This document shows, piece after piece, positions 18,827 through 27,452 of a stretch of DNA of 64,000 nt. Source of the stretch: Marinoscillum sp040218045 (GTDB taxonomy: Bacteria > Bacteroidota > Bacteroidia > Cytophagales > Cyclobacteriaceae); the NCBI GenBank assembly GCA_040218045.1, contig JAVJQA010000001.1:124001-188000 (forward strand), given 5' to 3'. The position numbers and the translations under genes were made by a program. Below the pieces are notes generated by a model. It had not been told where the DNA came from, made no database searches, and was given only the letters and a program-made list of their open reading frames with translations. How positions within the stretch are numbered: position 1 is the first letter of the stretch; every line of letters begins with the position of its first letter.

Positions 18827-19995
18827 CAGTTTTCCCAGTAAGATGGAGGGATAGGATCAGCATAGAAGGAACAGTCTGTACAGCCACGACTGTGAATAGC
18901 AATCTCGTTTGTGAAGAAATCGTAGTAATAGATATTTCCATCCGTGATTTCCAGATAATATGCAGCACTGTCAAGTGTGGTTACAGTTGCTTCAACACTG
19001 TTGCATTGATAAGGGAACCTGGCAATGGTCAATTGATCACTGAGTTCTCGTCTACTGAAGAACTTGCGTTTGGTTGAAACTCCCGAAGCTTCAAAATAAC
19101 CAAGAATGGCCCTGTCGGGATCGTTTGGCGCATAGATATTGCCTAGTACAGTGCCAGCTTGCTGATCAAAAAGTGAACCACCCGATTCATTGTTTTCATT
19201 TAACCTTTTGTAAAACAGATAAGCTGATTCACTAATGGCGTATTGTTTTACCAGTAAAGCATAACGGGTGCGCAGAAGCTGATCTTCTTCACTTACAAAT
19301 CTTATCGGAAACTCAACCATCTTTTGCTCTGAGGTGCCGTTGGTAGTGCCATAAATAAGTTGATTGGATTTCCCTTCTTTGTAACAAATCCCTATTAAAG
19401 TATCTAACAAAATAAGGGAAGTGTCTTCTGGTACAAATTTATACAAAGCCGGGTATGGGGTCTGTATTTTGAAAGCCTCCTCATATTCATATCTAAAATA
19501 TTTGACTTCACTATTTTCTTCCGAGTCAATAAAAAACTGGATACCTCCTACGTTTCTATCTTCATTGGCATTGGGTAGGGAAGTATATCTGCCATAAATA
19601 TCAGCTACTTCTGGAGCTTTGAGAAGTAGCTCGGGCTCAGAACGATACTCCTCGCCATTTTGGAGGAGGATATTGAGTTGGTAGGTTTGATTGGGAACTC
19701 CCCTGAATGCAGCAGCGGTTTCATAGGTTCCATTTTCGGTAGGATTGAGATCTACCCGGGATCCATCACCTACTTCTATCCAAACCTGGGCATTGTTTAT
19801 ATATTCATTCAATACTGTATCGAGTGGATAGGTATAATTGATGGACACGGTATGTGGCCCCAGTTCGTCTGAAATGTGTCCATCGACTACCAATACCTTG
19901 TCAAAATTCTGAGGATCAAAATCATATGGCTTGATACAGGCAACTAAAAATGCCAGCAGGATGAAAACGAGTTGCTTTTTTTCTTTAAACATCAA
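18826..19995 (-). CDS. DUF4249 family lipoprotein
   Basis: 389 residues with lipobox FLVAC and the typical DUF4249 opening (CIKPYDFDPQNFDKVLVVDGHISDELGPHTVSI). An N-terminal beta-sandwich (YPLDTVLNEYINNAQVWIEVGDG) precedes a larger domain ending in a cysteine-containing tail (CNSVEATVTTL; HSRGCTDCSFYADPIPPSYW). DUF4249 proteins are nearly always encoded next to a TonB receptor and probably act as its surface partner, much as SusD does for SusC. The gene overlaps the receptor gene by 4 bp and the MG2-like gene by 1 bp. The substrate is unknown. Confidence 0.92.
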   Translation of the reverse strand: MMFKEKKQLVFILLAFLVACIKPYDFDPQNFDKVLVVDGHISDELGPHTVSINYTYPLDTVLNEYINNAQVWIEVGDGSRVDLNPTENGTYETAAAFRGVPNQTYQLNILLQNGEEYRSEPELLLKAPEVADIYGRYTSLPNANEDRNVGGIQFFIDSEENSEVKYFRYEYEEAFKIQTPYPALYKFVPEDTSLILLDTLIGICYKEGKSNQLIYGTTNGTSEQKMVEFPIRFVSEEDQLLRTRYALLVKQYAISESAYLFYKRLNENNESGGSLFDQQAGTVLGNIYAPNDPDRAILGYFEASGVSTKRKFFSRRELSDQLTIARFPYQCNSVEATVTTLDSAAYYLEITDGNIYYYDFFTNEIAIHSRGCTDCSFYADPIPPSYWEN

Positions 19996-22760
19996 AATTT
20001 GAAATTATAAGATAGCGTAGGGATCGGGTCTCCAAAAACGATAAGCTGTGAACCAACGATTTCTCCATTTCGCACATCAAAAAATACAGAGAACGGATTA
20101 TCTCTCCCTGTAAGATTGTAAATAGACAAAGACCAAAATGAATGAGAAAGTTTCTGGATTTTATGATTACCCTCCAGGTTGATGCCCAAATCCACTCTAA
20201 AGTAATCAGGTATCCGGTAAGAGTTCCTGTCGGAGAAATGAATATTGGATGATCCTTTAAATCTAAAGCCAGCAACAGGTATTGTGACAGGTCGCCCGGT
20301 ATTGTATGTAGTGTTCAAAGAAAAACTCAATCTTCTGGTCAGCTTGTAATTGGCGACTAGATTAACCGTATGTGGCTTGTCATAAGCCGTTGGGAAATAC
20401 CTGCCACCATTGATGGTTTCTTCACTGGAGCTACCATCCAGTTGTATAAAAGTTCTTGAGTAAGCATAGTTCAACCAGCCATTCAATCGCCCGGATTTGT
20501 TAAGCGAAACTTCCAGGCCGTATGATTTTCCTGGGCCTTGCAGTATTTCTCTTTCTATTTTTTGATTCAGTAAGAAGGAAGAGCCGGTTTTAAAATCAAC
20601 CAGGTTCTGAAGCCACTTGTAATAACCCTCTAAAGAAACCTCCAAAGTACTTCGGAATAGATTTTTGTAAAGTCCCAGCGAAACCTGGTCTGCTGTCTGG
20701 GGGATTAAATGCTCTCCCGAGAGTCTCCAGGTATCGGTAGGTGATAGCGACGCGGAATTGGACATGGCATGGATATACTGTCTTGTTCTGCTCATGCTTA
20801 GTTTAACAGAGCTGGTAGGGTCTAGCGTATATCTCCCTGACAATCTCCATTCTGGGCCATGGTAAGTTTTGATGATTTCGCCTTGGTTGTAAGTGGCTGA
20901 GTCTATTTCTGTATCGCCATTTTTTGGTGAACCTTCCAGGTAAAGATATTCTGTCTTTGGGCCCATGGCATTGAACATCACATATCGAATGCCGGCATAG
21001 AAAGACAAATCTTCGTTTATCTCATATTGACTAGATGCATATAACGCCGACTCTAGCCCATGTTCGTCTTGCACTTTTTCTCGAAGTACAATGGATTCAC
21101 TCCCCAGTGGTCTTTTTTCACCGGGGTTCACATCATACCTCTTGCTGCTAATTCCCAAACTTACTTTATGGGTTTCTTGAGGATAATAGTTCAGATCAGC
21201 CTTGAGCGTGGCTTCATTGATGTAAAAATCCTGTTCAAATGCATTTGGTATGGACTCGTCATAATTGAGTTCATAATCATAATGAGCATAAATAGCCGAA
21301 ATCGAGCCATCCAGGTTATTGGTGAATTTGTGAGACCATTTCAATGATGTGTTGGCGTTGGTGAAGCCAAAGTCTGAAAAGGAAAAGAGGGTGTCTGAGG
21401 AAAGTCTGAATTTGTCCCTGCTTATATAGGTAGTGAACCTCAGGTCATTTTTCTCATCAATTTTGTGATCGAGCTGTGTAAGTACATCAAAGAATGAAAC
21501 CTTGTTTTCTCTGAAGTTTGCGTTTTTGGCTTTTGAAAGAATCCAATTGGAATAGGTGGTTCTACCTCCTATCAGTAGACTTGTTTTATCTTTTATCAAT
21601 GGGATTTCAAGGGTAAGCTTACCTGTAATTGGGCTGATGCCGCCCTCTCCTTTGAAAGACTCTTTACTGGCTTCTTTACCCGTGATCTCAAAAATGGATG
21701 ACAATCGACCTCCGTACTGTGCAGGAATTCCACTTTTGTAGAGTTCCATGTTCTCAATAGCATCGGAATTGAAAACGGAGAAGAAACCAAAAAAGTGAGA
21801 TGAATTATAAACCGGGGCACCATTGATAAGAATCAGGTTTTGATCAGTTTTACCACCTCTTACATTAAATCCAGATGCTCCTTCCCCCACATTCTGAACT
21901 CCAGCTTTGGTTGTGGCAATTTTCATGATGTCATTTTCCCCCAGAACAATAGGTACCGTCTTGACTTCTTCCACATTGATTTTGCTTACTCCCATTTGCA
22001 CGTTGCGGATGTTGATGTCCCGATCAGACTCTACAGTTACCTCTTGCAGGGCAATCACATCCACTTCCATGTTGATGTTGAGCTTACCATTCGAAAACAG
22101 AATAATGTTCCTAAAAGTAGTCTTCATCCCCACATACTGCACGTACACTTTGTGTTTGCCCGTAGGGAGTGTAAGAGAGTAAAACCCACTTTCATCTGTA
22201 GTGGTGCCTATAAATGGATTCTGCACGAACACCAAAGCACCCTCAACAGGCTCATTGTTCTCCAGGTTTTTGACGTATCCTGCAAGGGTATATTTCTCTG
22301 AAGTTTGCATCTCATTGCGGTTACCAACCTCAAACACGAAGTTTTCCAGGTCAGATTCATCAGTGGATTGATCCTGGTACTCCCTTGAAAATATAAGACC
22401 TTTAGTTACCTCTGTTTTACTGTCCACTTTTTTGAAAGTGTTTAGAAACTTCGGGTTGTCAATAATCACGGCATTTTCAGTAATGATTATTCGGTGGTCA
22501 CTTTGATAGTAACTCAGTGTGGTATTTTCAAAAGCAGTCTTCAATACCTTATCCAGAGAGGCATTCTGGAAGGATCCACTAAAAGTGAGGGAGTCGAGCC
22601 ATCGATCCTGAAAGTAAAATTGAAAATCGGATTTAGATTCGATCTCTGTTAGCAGTTCTTTAACTTGATGATTGGCATATTCCCCATTAAGGGTGAAGGA
22701 ATTTTGTGCGGCCAATTGACCAGCCAAAATGAGCGTGATGATCACAAAGAATTTTCTCAT
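19992..22760 (-). CDS. TonB-dependent receptor with STN and carboxypeptidase-regulatory-like domains
   Basis: 922 residues. Signal peptide (GQLAAQ), STN-like domain at about 20-110 (NHQVKELLTEIESKSDFQFYF), a carboxypeptidase-regulatory-like repeat at about 160-235 (LAGYVKNLENNEPVEGALVFV), plug at about 240-370 (VGEGASGFNVRGGKTDQNLILINGAPVYNSSHFFGFFS), and a barrel ending in an aromatic residue (LSYNFKF). This is the class of receptor that pairs with DUF4249 lipoproteins. It overlaps both operon neighbours by 4 bp. No FecR/sigma pair is adjacent, so the STN domain may be vestigial or signal in trans. Confidence 0.94.
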   Translation of the reverse strand: MRKFFVIITLILAGQLAAQNSFTLNGEYANHQVKELLTEIESKSDFQFYFQDRWLDSLTFSGSFQNASLDKVLKTAFENTTLSYYQSDHRIIITENAVIIDNPKFLNTFKKVDSKTEVTKGLIFSREYQDQSTDESDLENFVFEVGNRNEMQTSEKYTLAGYVKNLENNEPVEGALVFVQNPFIGTTTDESGFYSLTLPTGKHKVYVQYVGMKTTFRNIILFSNGKLNINMEVDVIALQEVTVESDRDINIRNVQMGVSKINVEEVKTVPIVLGENDIMKIATTKAGVQNVGEGASGFNVRGGKTDQNLILINGAPVYNSSHFFGFFSVFNSDAIENMELYKSGIPAQYGGRLSSIFEITGKEASKESFKGEGGISPITGKLTLEIPLIKDKTSLLIGGRTTYSNWILSKAKNANFRENKVSFFDVLTQLDHKIDEKNDLRFTTYISRDKFRLSSDTLFSFSDFGFTNANTSLKWSHKFTNNLDGSISAIYAHYDYELNYDESIPNAFEQDFYINEATLKADLNYYPQETHKVSLGISSKRYDVNPGEKRPLGSESIVLREKVQDEHGLESALYASSQYEINEDLSFYAGIRYVMFNAMGPKTEYLYLEGSPKNGDTEIDSATYNQGEIIKTYHGPEWRLSGRYTLDPTSSVKLSMSRTRQYIHAMSNSASLSPTDTWRLSGEHLIPQTADQVSLGLYKNLFRSTLEVSLEGYYKWLQNLVDFKTGSSFLLNQKIEREILQGPGKSYGLEVSLNKSGRLNGWLNYAYSRTFIQLDGSSSEETINGGRYFPTAYDKPHTVNLVANYKLTRRLSFSLNTTYNTGRPVTIPVAGFRFKGSSNIHFSDRNSYRIPDYFRVDLGINLEGNHKIQKLSHSFWSLSIYNLTGRDNPFSVFFDVRNGEIVGSQLIVFGDPIPTLSYNFKF

Positions 22761-23494
22761 GGCTGGTTACTAGCTGTTAGATTGTCAATAAACCTGATGA
22801 GTGTGACATAGTCATATTCATTGTCAGGATTTATATCCAGGTTATTATCTTTAATAAATGCCTTGATGGCTTGCTTATCAGGCTTAAAAGCTCTTAATAC
22901 TGAACCTTTTCCTTTCAGTCTTATGTGTTCATTGCCATTGACGAGGATTAACTTATCTTCTGAAACATAATTCAGCGTTTGATTGGTCTCTGTAGTCTTA
23001 ATGCGCTTAGCAAGGAGCTTCAGTTCAGCCCCTAAATATAGTTCGTCAAAGAATCCAGATGAGAAATTTAAAATGCCCTCATCGTACCTTCTAAAGTGAT
23101 GGCCTTCCAATTCGAAAGAAGCGATATCAGATTGAATGAGTTTTATAGCTTGTGAATGATAGCGAAAATTTGTTGGGTGCCTGATGAGCACCAGGTCTCT
23201 TTCTATATCATACCTCATATAGACGCTATCATAAGTTTGACCTCTGTATGTAATAGAATTTAAGAGCCATTGGTCTTTGTCAAAGAACTGATGAGAATCC
23301 CTTGATTGCCGTTGGATCTGGACGTATTCTCCATTGAGGATGCCTGATTTTTCTTCCCCCAGCCTGGTGTCATACCATTGCCTGATTCCTTCATCCAGAT
23401 CAAAACCCTCAATGGAATATTGAGCCAACACATTGGTTGAAATCAGAAGAAAAAACAAGCAAATTAATTGGGAGAAATGGTTTTTTCCGGGCAT
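22757..23494 (-). CDS. Conserved secreted protein, first gene of the DUF4249/TonB receptor operon
   Basis: 245 residues with a signal peptide (LICLFFLLISTNVLAQ). The mature part is not recognised by name. It has a beta-rich pattern (LNSITYRGQTYDSVYMRYDIERDLVLIRH, LELEGHHFRRY-like strands) and a charged C-terminus (KAFIKDNNLDINPDNEYDYVTLIRFIDNL). It overlaps the TonB receptor start by 4 bp and therefore heads a four-gene operon. A 131-bp spacer separates it from the divergent TRAP transporter genes and should hold both promoters. Confidence 0.78.
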   Translation of the reverse strand: MPGKNHFSQLICLFFLLISTNVLAQYSIEGFDLDEGIRQWYDTRLGEEKSGILNGEYVQIQRQSRDSHQFFDKDQWLLNSITYRGQTYDSVYMRYDIERDLVLIRHPTNFRYHSQAIKLIQSDIASFELEGHHFRRYDEGILNFSSGFFDELYLGAELKLLAKRIKTTETNQTLNYVSEDKLILVNGNEHIRLKGKGSVLRAFKPDKQAIKAFIKDNNLDINPDNEYDYVTLIRFIDNLTASNQP

Positions 23495-23625
23495 ATGCGC
23501 AATGATATTCCGTATATTTTGATTTTGGTAATATTCTCCGTGTCAATTTGACTCATTAACAGTTTATTTTACGTTTTTCTCGATTTTCATGAGATTGATA
23601 ACAATTTGATAGCTTTAGACAGATT

Positions 23626-24126
23626 ATGGATACTAATTCAGAAACCTTCATTGACCGGCTCAATGTTTGGCTTGGTCGGTGTGTAAGTTGGTTAAGTCTG
23701 GTGCTTGTGCTGATTATCATTGGGGATGTGTTTTTCAGGTATGCATTCTCTATGACTTCATCAGCATCATTTGAGCTGGAGTGGCACATTTTTGCTGTTA
23801 TGTTTTTACTGTCAGCCGGGTGGGCATTCAAAGCAGATAAGCATGTACGGGTTGATGTTTTCTATTCACGGTTCTCTCATCGGAATAAAGCTTTTGTCAA
23901 CCTGTTCGGGTGCATTTTTCTTCTATCACCACTTTGTGTAGTAGGTTTTCTGGAAGGATTGCAGTTTACGGCAAATGCTTACATGCTCGGCGAGACCAGC
24001 CCCGATCCGGGCGGGTTGCCAGGTCGCTTTCTTGTAAAATCTGCCATCCCTATTGGATTCCTTTTGCTTGGGTTACAAGGAATTTCTGAAATAGTCAAAG
24101 CACTCAAAACCATATTCAAGAAATGA
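23626..24126 (+). CDS. TRAP transporter small permease (DctQ-like)
   Basis: 166 residues with four hydrophobic segments (WLSLVLVLIIIGDVFFRYAF, FAVMFLLSAGWAF, LFGCIFLLSPLCVVGF, IPIGFLLLGLQGISEI), as in DctQ. Family motifs include DVFFRY near the first segment, FELEWHIFAVMFLL and HVRVDVFY. It forms the small membrane subunit of a sodium-driven TRAP transporter for organic acids. It overlaps the large permease gene by 4 bp. No DctP solute-binding protein gene lies in the 4 kb on either side. Confidence 0.93.
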   Translation: MDTNSETFIDRLNVWLGRCVSWLSLVLVLIIIGDVFFRYAFSMTSSASFELEWHIFAVMFLLSAGWAFKADKHVRVDVFYSRFSHRNKAFVNLFGCIFLLSPLCVVGFLEGLQFTANAYMLGETSPDPGGLPGRFLVKSAIPIGFLLLGLQGISEIVKALKTIFKK

Positions 24127-25430
24127 TCGAATACCTGCCCCTTATCCTTTTCGTCTCGGTATTTGTGTTGATTCTGATGGGTTTTCCTGTAGCATTTACA
24201 CTTGGAGGATTGTCGGTTCTTGTTGGGATTTTTGTGTTTGACATTGATTTCTTCTATCTCCTTTCATTGAGGGTGTATGGTACCATGCAAAATTTTGTGT
24301 TGCTGGCTGTTCCTTTGTTCATATTCATGGGCATTATGCTGGAGAAATCAGGGATTGCCGAAAGGCTACTGGAAACCATGGCTTTATTGTTTGGGCGGTT
24401 TAGAGGCGGTTTGGCTATTTCGGTAGTGTTGGTTGGAGCCATGTTGGCGGCATCTACAGGCATAGTGGGTGCTACTGTAGTGACCATGGGGCTGATCTCA
24501 TTACCAACCATGCTCAAGCGGGGATATGGCCCCCGATTGAGTACTGGCGTCATTGCATCATCGGGCACTTTAGGACAAATCATTCCACCTTCTGTGGTGT
24601 TGGTGCTCCTTGGAAGTGTCCTGAATGTTCCTGTTGGTGACTTGTTCGTGGCAGCAATTATTCCCGGGTTGGGCCTGGTAGCATGCTACCTGATTTATAT
24701 AGTTGTTTATGCTCAAGTTTACCCTCAGAGGGCACCGGCTATGCCAAAAGAAGAGGTTACCGCTTTTCGACAAAAGGGATTTTCTGTTGACCTGGTGAAA
24801 TCATTTTTATTTCCATTTCTTTTGATCCTGGCAGTTCTGGGATCAATTTTCGCTGGAATCGCTTCTCCCACCGAAGCTGCCGGAGTTGGGTCTTTTGGAG
24901 CTATTATCCTAACGGGGACTCAGAAAAAGCTCAAGCTAAACGTGCTGAAGGAAGTAATGAGGGAAACCACGCTATTGACCTCCATGGTCTTTATGATCCT
25001 TGTTGGAGCCACTGCTTTCTCGTTGGTATTTCGGGGTCTGGAAGGAGATAAATTATTTCTGAACCTTATTGAAGGAGCCAATCTTAGTCCTTACGGATTC
25101 TTGTTTTTAGTGATGGTTCTGGTCTTTGTGGCAGGCTTTTTCATAGATTTTATTGAGATCGTGTTCATAGTAGTGCCGGTTGTTGCTCCATTATTTGTGG
25201 CCATGGGAATCGATTTGATCTGGGTGGGGATCTTATTGGCGGTCAATCTTCAGACTTCCTTTTTAACTCCGCCATTTGGCTTTGCGCTGTTTTACCTTAA
25301 AGGTGTAGCTCCACCAGAAGTGAAGACAAGTCACCTTTATCAGGGCATTATCCCTTTTGTGCTGATTCAGTTGATTTTTTTGATTCTGTTGGTCATCTTT
25401 CCAGAGATGACTAGTTGGTTATTGAAGTGA
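24123..25430 (+). CDS. TRAP transporter large permease (DctM-like)
   Basis: 435 residues with about 12 hydrophobic segments. DctM signatures are plain: VPLFIFMGIMLEKSGIAERLL, ASTGIVGATVVTMGLISLPTMLKRGYG, GTLGQIIPPSVVLVLLG, SPTEAAGVGSFGA, and LQTSFLTPPFGFALFYLKGVAP. This is the ion-coupled transport subunit. It is coupled to dctQ by a 4-bp overlap. The substrate (dicarboxylate, keto acid, sialic acid or other) cannot be assigned without a DctP protein. A weak inverted repeat follows at 25444-25473. Confidence 0.95.
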   Translation: MIEYLPLILFVSVFVLILMGFPVAFTLGGLSVLVGIFVFDIDFFYLLSLRVYGTMQNFVLLAVPLFIFMGIMLEKSGIAERLLETMALLFGRFRGGLAISVVLVGAMLAASTGIVGATVVTMGLISLPTMLKRGYGPRLSTGVIASSGTLGQIIPPSVVLVLLGSVLNVPVGDLFVAAIIPGLGLVACYLIYIVVYAQVYPQRAPAMPKEEVTAFRQKGFSVDLVKSFLFPFLLILAVLGSIFAGIASPTEAAGVGSFGAIILTGTQKKLKLNVLKEVMRETTLLTSMVFMILVGATAFSLVFRGLEGDKLFLNLIEGANLSPYGFLFLVMVLVFVAGFFIDFIEIVFIVVPVVAPLFVAMGIDLIWVGILLAVNLQTSFLTPPFGFALFYLKGVAPPEVKTSHLYQGIIPFVLIQLIFLILLVIFPEMTSWLLK

Positions 25431-25443
25431 TTAAAAGGAGTGA

Positions 25444-25473
25444 TGAGCCAATTGAATTTTCATAATCGGCTCA
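25444..25473 (+). terminator. Weak inverted repeat after the TRAP operon
   Basis: TGAGCC (25444-25449) pairs with GGCTCA (25468-25473) around an 18-base AT-rich loop, 14 bp after the dctM stop. There is no T-run. A third GAGCCG copy follows at about 25492. It may be a transcript-end hairpin, but support is thin. Confidence 0.3.
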
Positions 25474-25577
25474 TGAAATAGCATAATATTGAGCCGAATA
25501 ATTTAGCGTAACAGAGAAGGCTCAGTGTGAACTATATGTATAAATAAAAGTGTTAATTTTAAATAAAGCTGAAATCC

Positions 25578-25733
25578 ATGGATAGGATTGAATTTAAGAG
25601 AGAATTAGACAGACATAAAAGTCAGATTGATTCCAGTATTTCTTTTTTGCAAAAGGGATTTGAAGATTTGAATAAGAGGAATTATGAATTCCATGAATTT
25701 TTAGCGTCTAATTTTTACGACTTAGAAGAGTGA
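25578..25733 (+). CDS. Predicted 51-residue protein, unknown function
   Basis: A short ATG-started frame of 51 codons ending TGA, between dctM and the convergent trans-sulfuration gene. The product is highly charged and helical (DRIEFKRELDRHKSQIDSS, KGFEDLNKRNYEFHEFL), with heptad-like hydrophobic spacing that suggests a small coiled coil. No signal peptide. A purine-rich stretch (AATAAAGCTGAAATCC) precedes the ATG but no strong Shine-Dalgarno, which is usual in this phylum. It could be a real small gene or chance; amino acid usage looks protein-like. Confidence 0.5.
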   Translation: MDRIEFKRELDRHKSQIDSSISFLQKGFEDLNKRNYEFHEFLASNFYDLEE

Positions 25734-25765
25734 TTGACCCGATTAGAACGGCAAAAAAGAGTTAA

Positions 25766-26941
25766 CTAGTTAGATCGCTCCAATGCCTGCTCTATATCTT
25801 CAATGATATCATCCATGTGTTCCAATCCAACTGAGATCCTCACCAATCCTGGTGTGATGCCTACTGCTAACCGTTCTTCTTCGGAGAGTTTACTATGTGT
25901 GGTGGAAGCGGGGTGAGTTGCTATGGTCCGGGTATCACCAAGGTTTGCTGAAAGTGAAATCATATTGAGCGCATCTAAGAATTTTCGACCTTGCTCAATC
26001 CCTCCATTGAGTTCAAAGGTCACGATTCCACCACCTAATTTCATTTGCTTTTTGGCCAATTCATATTGTGTGAATGATGGGAGGAAAGGATACCTGACCT
26101 GCTTTAATGCACTATGCCCTTCTAAATGTGTAGCGAGCTCCAGTGCATTGTCGCAGTGTTTGTCCATTCTTACCGCAAGAGTTTCCAGGCTCTTGGAAAG
26201 AATCCACCCATTGAAAGGAGACATGGACGGGCCTGTATGTCGTGCCATGAACTTGATTTCCGGAAACAGCTCATCTGATGTAACGATCGCCCCGCCAATG
26301 GTTCTCCCCTGTCCGTCAATAAACTTGGTAGCCGAATGCGTGACTATATCGGCACCCCATTTGATAGGTGTTTGGAGATATGGAGTGGCAAAGCAATTGT
26401 CCACATTGACCAGGATTCCTTTTGATTTGGCCATCTGGCAAATCTTTTCCATGTCAATCAGGTCCAACGCCGGGTTGCTCGGGGTTTCCAGGAAGATCAT
26501 TTTTGTTTTCGGGGTGATTGCTTTTTCCCACCCCTCATCATCCAGTATATCAACATAAGTGCTCGATATTCCCCACTTAGGTAGCAATTTGGTAAGGATC
26601 TGGTGTGTGGAACCAAAAAGCGATCTGCAAGCTACCACATGATCTCCACTGCTGAGAAATGCCGCCATACTGGTAAACATTGCCGCCATCCCTGATGCCA
26701 TGGCCATACCTGTTTCACCACCTTCTAGCAAGCAAAGTTTCTCAATAAACTCATCCGTATTAGGATTAGAGTACCGTGAATAAATATTACCTTCCTTTTC
26801 TTCAGCAAACAGCGCACGTGCATCTTCAGCATCATCAAATTTGAAACTGGAGGTCATATAGATGGGTGAAGAGTGCTCTTTCTGAGAAGATCGCTCCATT
26901 TGATGTCTAATTGCGGCCGTTTCGAACTTTTTATCACTCAT
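25766..26941 (-). CDS. metZ: Trans-sulfuration PLP enzyme, probably O-succinylhomoserine sulfhydrylase
   Basis: 391 residues, Cys/Met-metabolism PLP family. The PLP lysine is K206 in THSATKFIDGQG. Other conserved parts: YSRYSNPNTDEFIEKL (cofactor phosphate contact from the neighbouring subunit), MASGMAAMFTSMAAFL, ETPSNPALDLIDM, VDNCFATPYLQTP, and RISVGLEHMDDIIEDIEQAL at the C-terminus. The overall form is closest to MetZ enzymes, which make homocysteine from O-succinylhomoserine and sulfide. Cystathionine gamma-synthase or methionine gamma-lyase activity cannot be excluded from sequence. It stands alone, divergent from a rhodanese gene (also sulfur-related) across a 159-bp spacer holding a nested hairpin. 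Confidence 0.85.
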   Translation of the reverse strand: MSDKKFETAAIRHQMERSSQKEHSSPIYMTSSFKFDDAEDARALFAEEKEGNIYSRYSNPNTDEFIEKLCLLEGGETGMAMASGMAAMFTSMAAFLSSGDHVVACRSLFGSTHQILTKLLPKWGISSTYVDILDDEGWEKAITPKTKMIFLETPSNPALDLIDMEKICQMAKSKGILVNVDNCFATPYLQTPIKWGADIVTHSATKFIDGQGRTIGGAIVTSDELFPEIKFMARHTGPSMSPFNGWILSKSLETLAVRMDKHCDNALELATHLEGHSALKQVRYPFLPSFTQYELAKKQMKLGGGIVTFELNGGIEQGRKFLDALNMISLSANLGDTRTIATHPASTTHSKLSEEERLAVGITPGLVRISVGLEHMDDIIEDIEQALERSN

Positions 26942-26950
26942 GGCATTTAT

Positions 26951-26996
26951 CTTTAAGGCTCGATTGCTCGAGGGTTAGCACTAAGAGGCCTTAAAG
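26951..26996. promoter_or_regulatory. Nested inverted repeat between metZ and the rhodanese gene
   Basis: CTTTAAGGC (26951-26959) is perfectly repeated in reverse at 26988-26996. Inside it CTCGA (26959-26963) pairs with TCGAG (26968-26972) around a TTGC loop. It begins 9 bp upstream of the metZ start codon, so in the metZ transcript it would fold in the leader next to the ribosome site. It could be a regulatory hairpin or an operator. It does not match the SAM-I core motifs I know. Confidence 0.5.
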
Positions 26997-27100
26997 CTAA
27001 ACCAGCAGTCTGATGATAAAAACAGCGATGGAGTTTTAGTCGTTGATTATATTGCTTTTTTTAAGAATTAGAACCTAAATCCTAAGAATCAGGACAAGTA

Positions 27101-27418
27101 ATGAAAGAAATAAGTGTAAAGGAACTAAAGGAATTGATCGATAGTGGTGCAGACTTTCAACTCATCGATGTAAGAGAACCAAATGAATTTGAAGTGGCAG
27201 AGATAGGTGGAGAGTTGATTCCATTGGCTACAGTACCTGACAATGCAAATAAAATCTCAAAGGACAAGAAGGTAGTGGTACATTGCAGAAGTGGCAAAAG
27301 AAGCGCCAATGCCATCCAGTTTTTGGAGCAGCAGCATGGTTTTGATAATCTGTACAATCTTGTGGGTGGCATCCTCGCTTGGTCAGATGAAATTGACCCT
27401 AACGTGCAAAAATATTGA
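27101..27418 (+). CDS. Single-domain rhodanese-like protein
   Basis: 105 residues, the length of a single rhodanese domain. The active-site loop is HCRSGKRS with catalytic C62 preceded by VVV; IDVREPNEFEVAEIGG is the family N-terminal motif and YNLVGGILAW the C-terminal one. The six-residue active loop fits sulfurtransferases acting as persulfide carriers in the cytoplasm. The position opposite a sulfhydrylase gene suggests sulfur metabolism, but that is inference. Confidence 0.93.
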   Translation: MKEISVKELKELIDSGADFQLIDVREPNEFEVAEIGGELIPLATVPDNANKISKDKKVVVHCRSGKRSANAIQFLEQQHGFDNLYNLVGGILAWSDEIDPNVQKY

Positions 27419-27426
27419 TAGTTGGA

Positions 27427-27446
27427 GGGTGTCTTAATTGGCACCC
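27427..27446. terminator. Hairpin between convergent rhodanese and HExxH genes
   Basis: GGGTGTC (27427-27433) pairs with GGCACCC (27440-27446) with one G-T pair and a TTAATT loop, then ACTATTTTA. It lies in the 34-bp gap between two convergent stops, where a bidirectional terminator is expected. The T-run is poor. Confidence 0.45.
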
Positions 27447-27452
27447 ACTATT

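Noticed and set aside
21840..22301. 153-codon plus-strand frame opposite the TonB receptor
   Set aside because: Antisense to the plug region of a well-supported gene; His/Phe-rich without signal or family features.
26942..27060. SAM riboswitch before metZ
   Set aside because: The hairpin is real, but I could not find the conserved core of SAM-I or SAM-II; kept as an unclassified leader structure.
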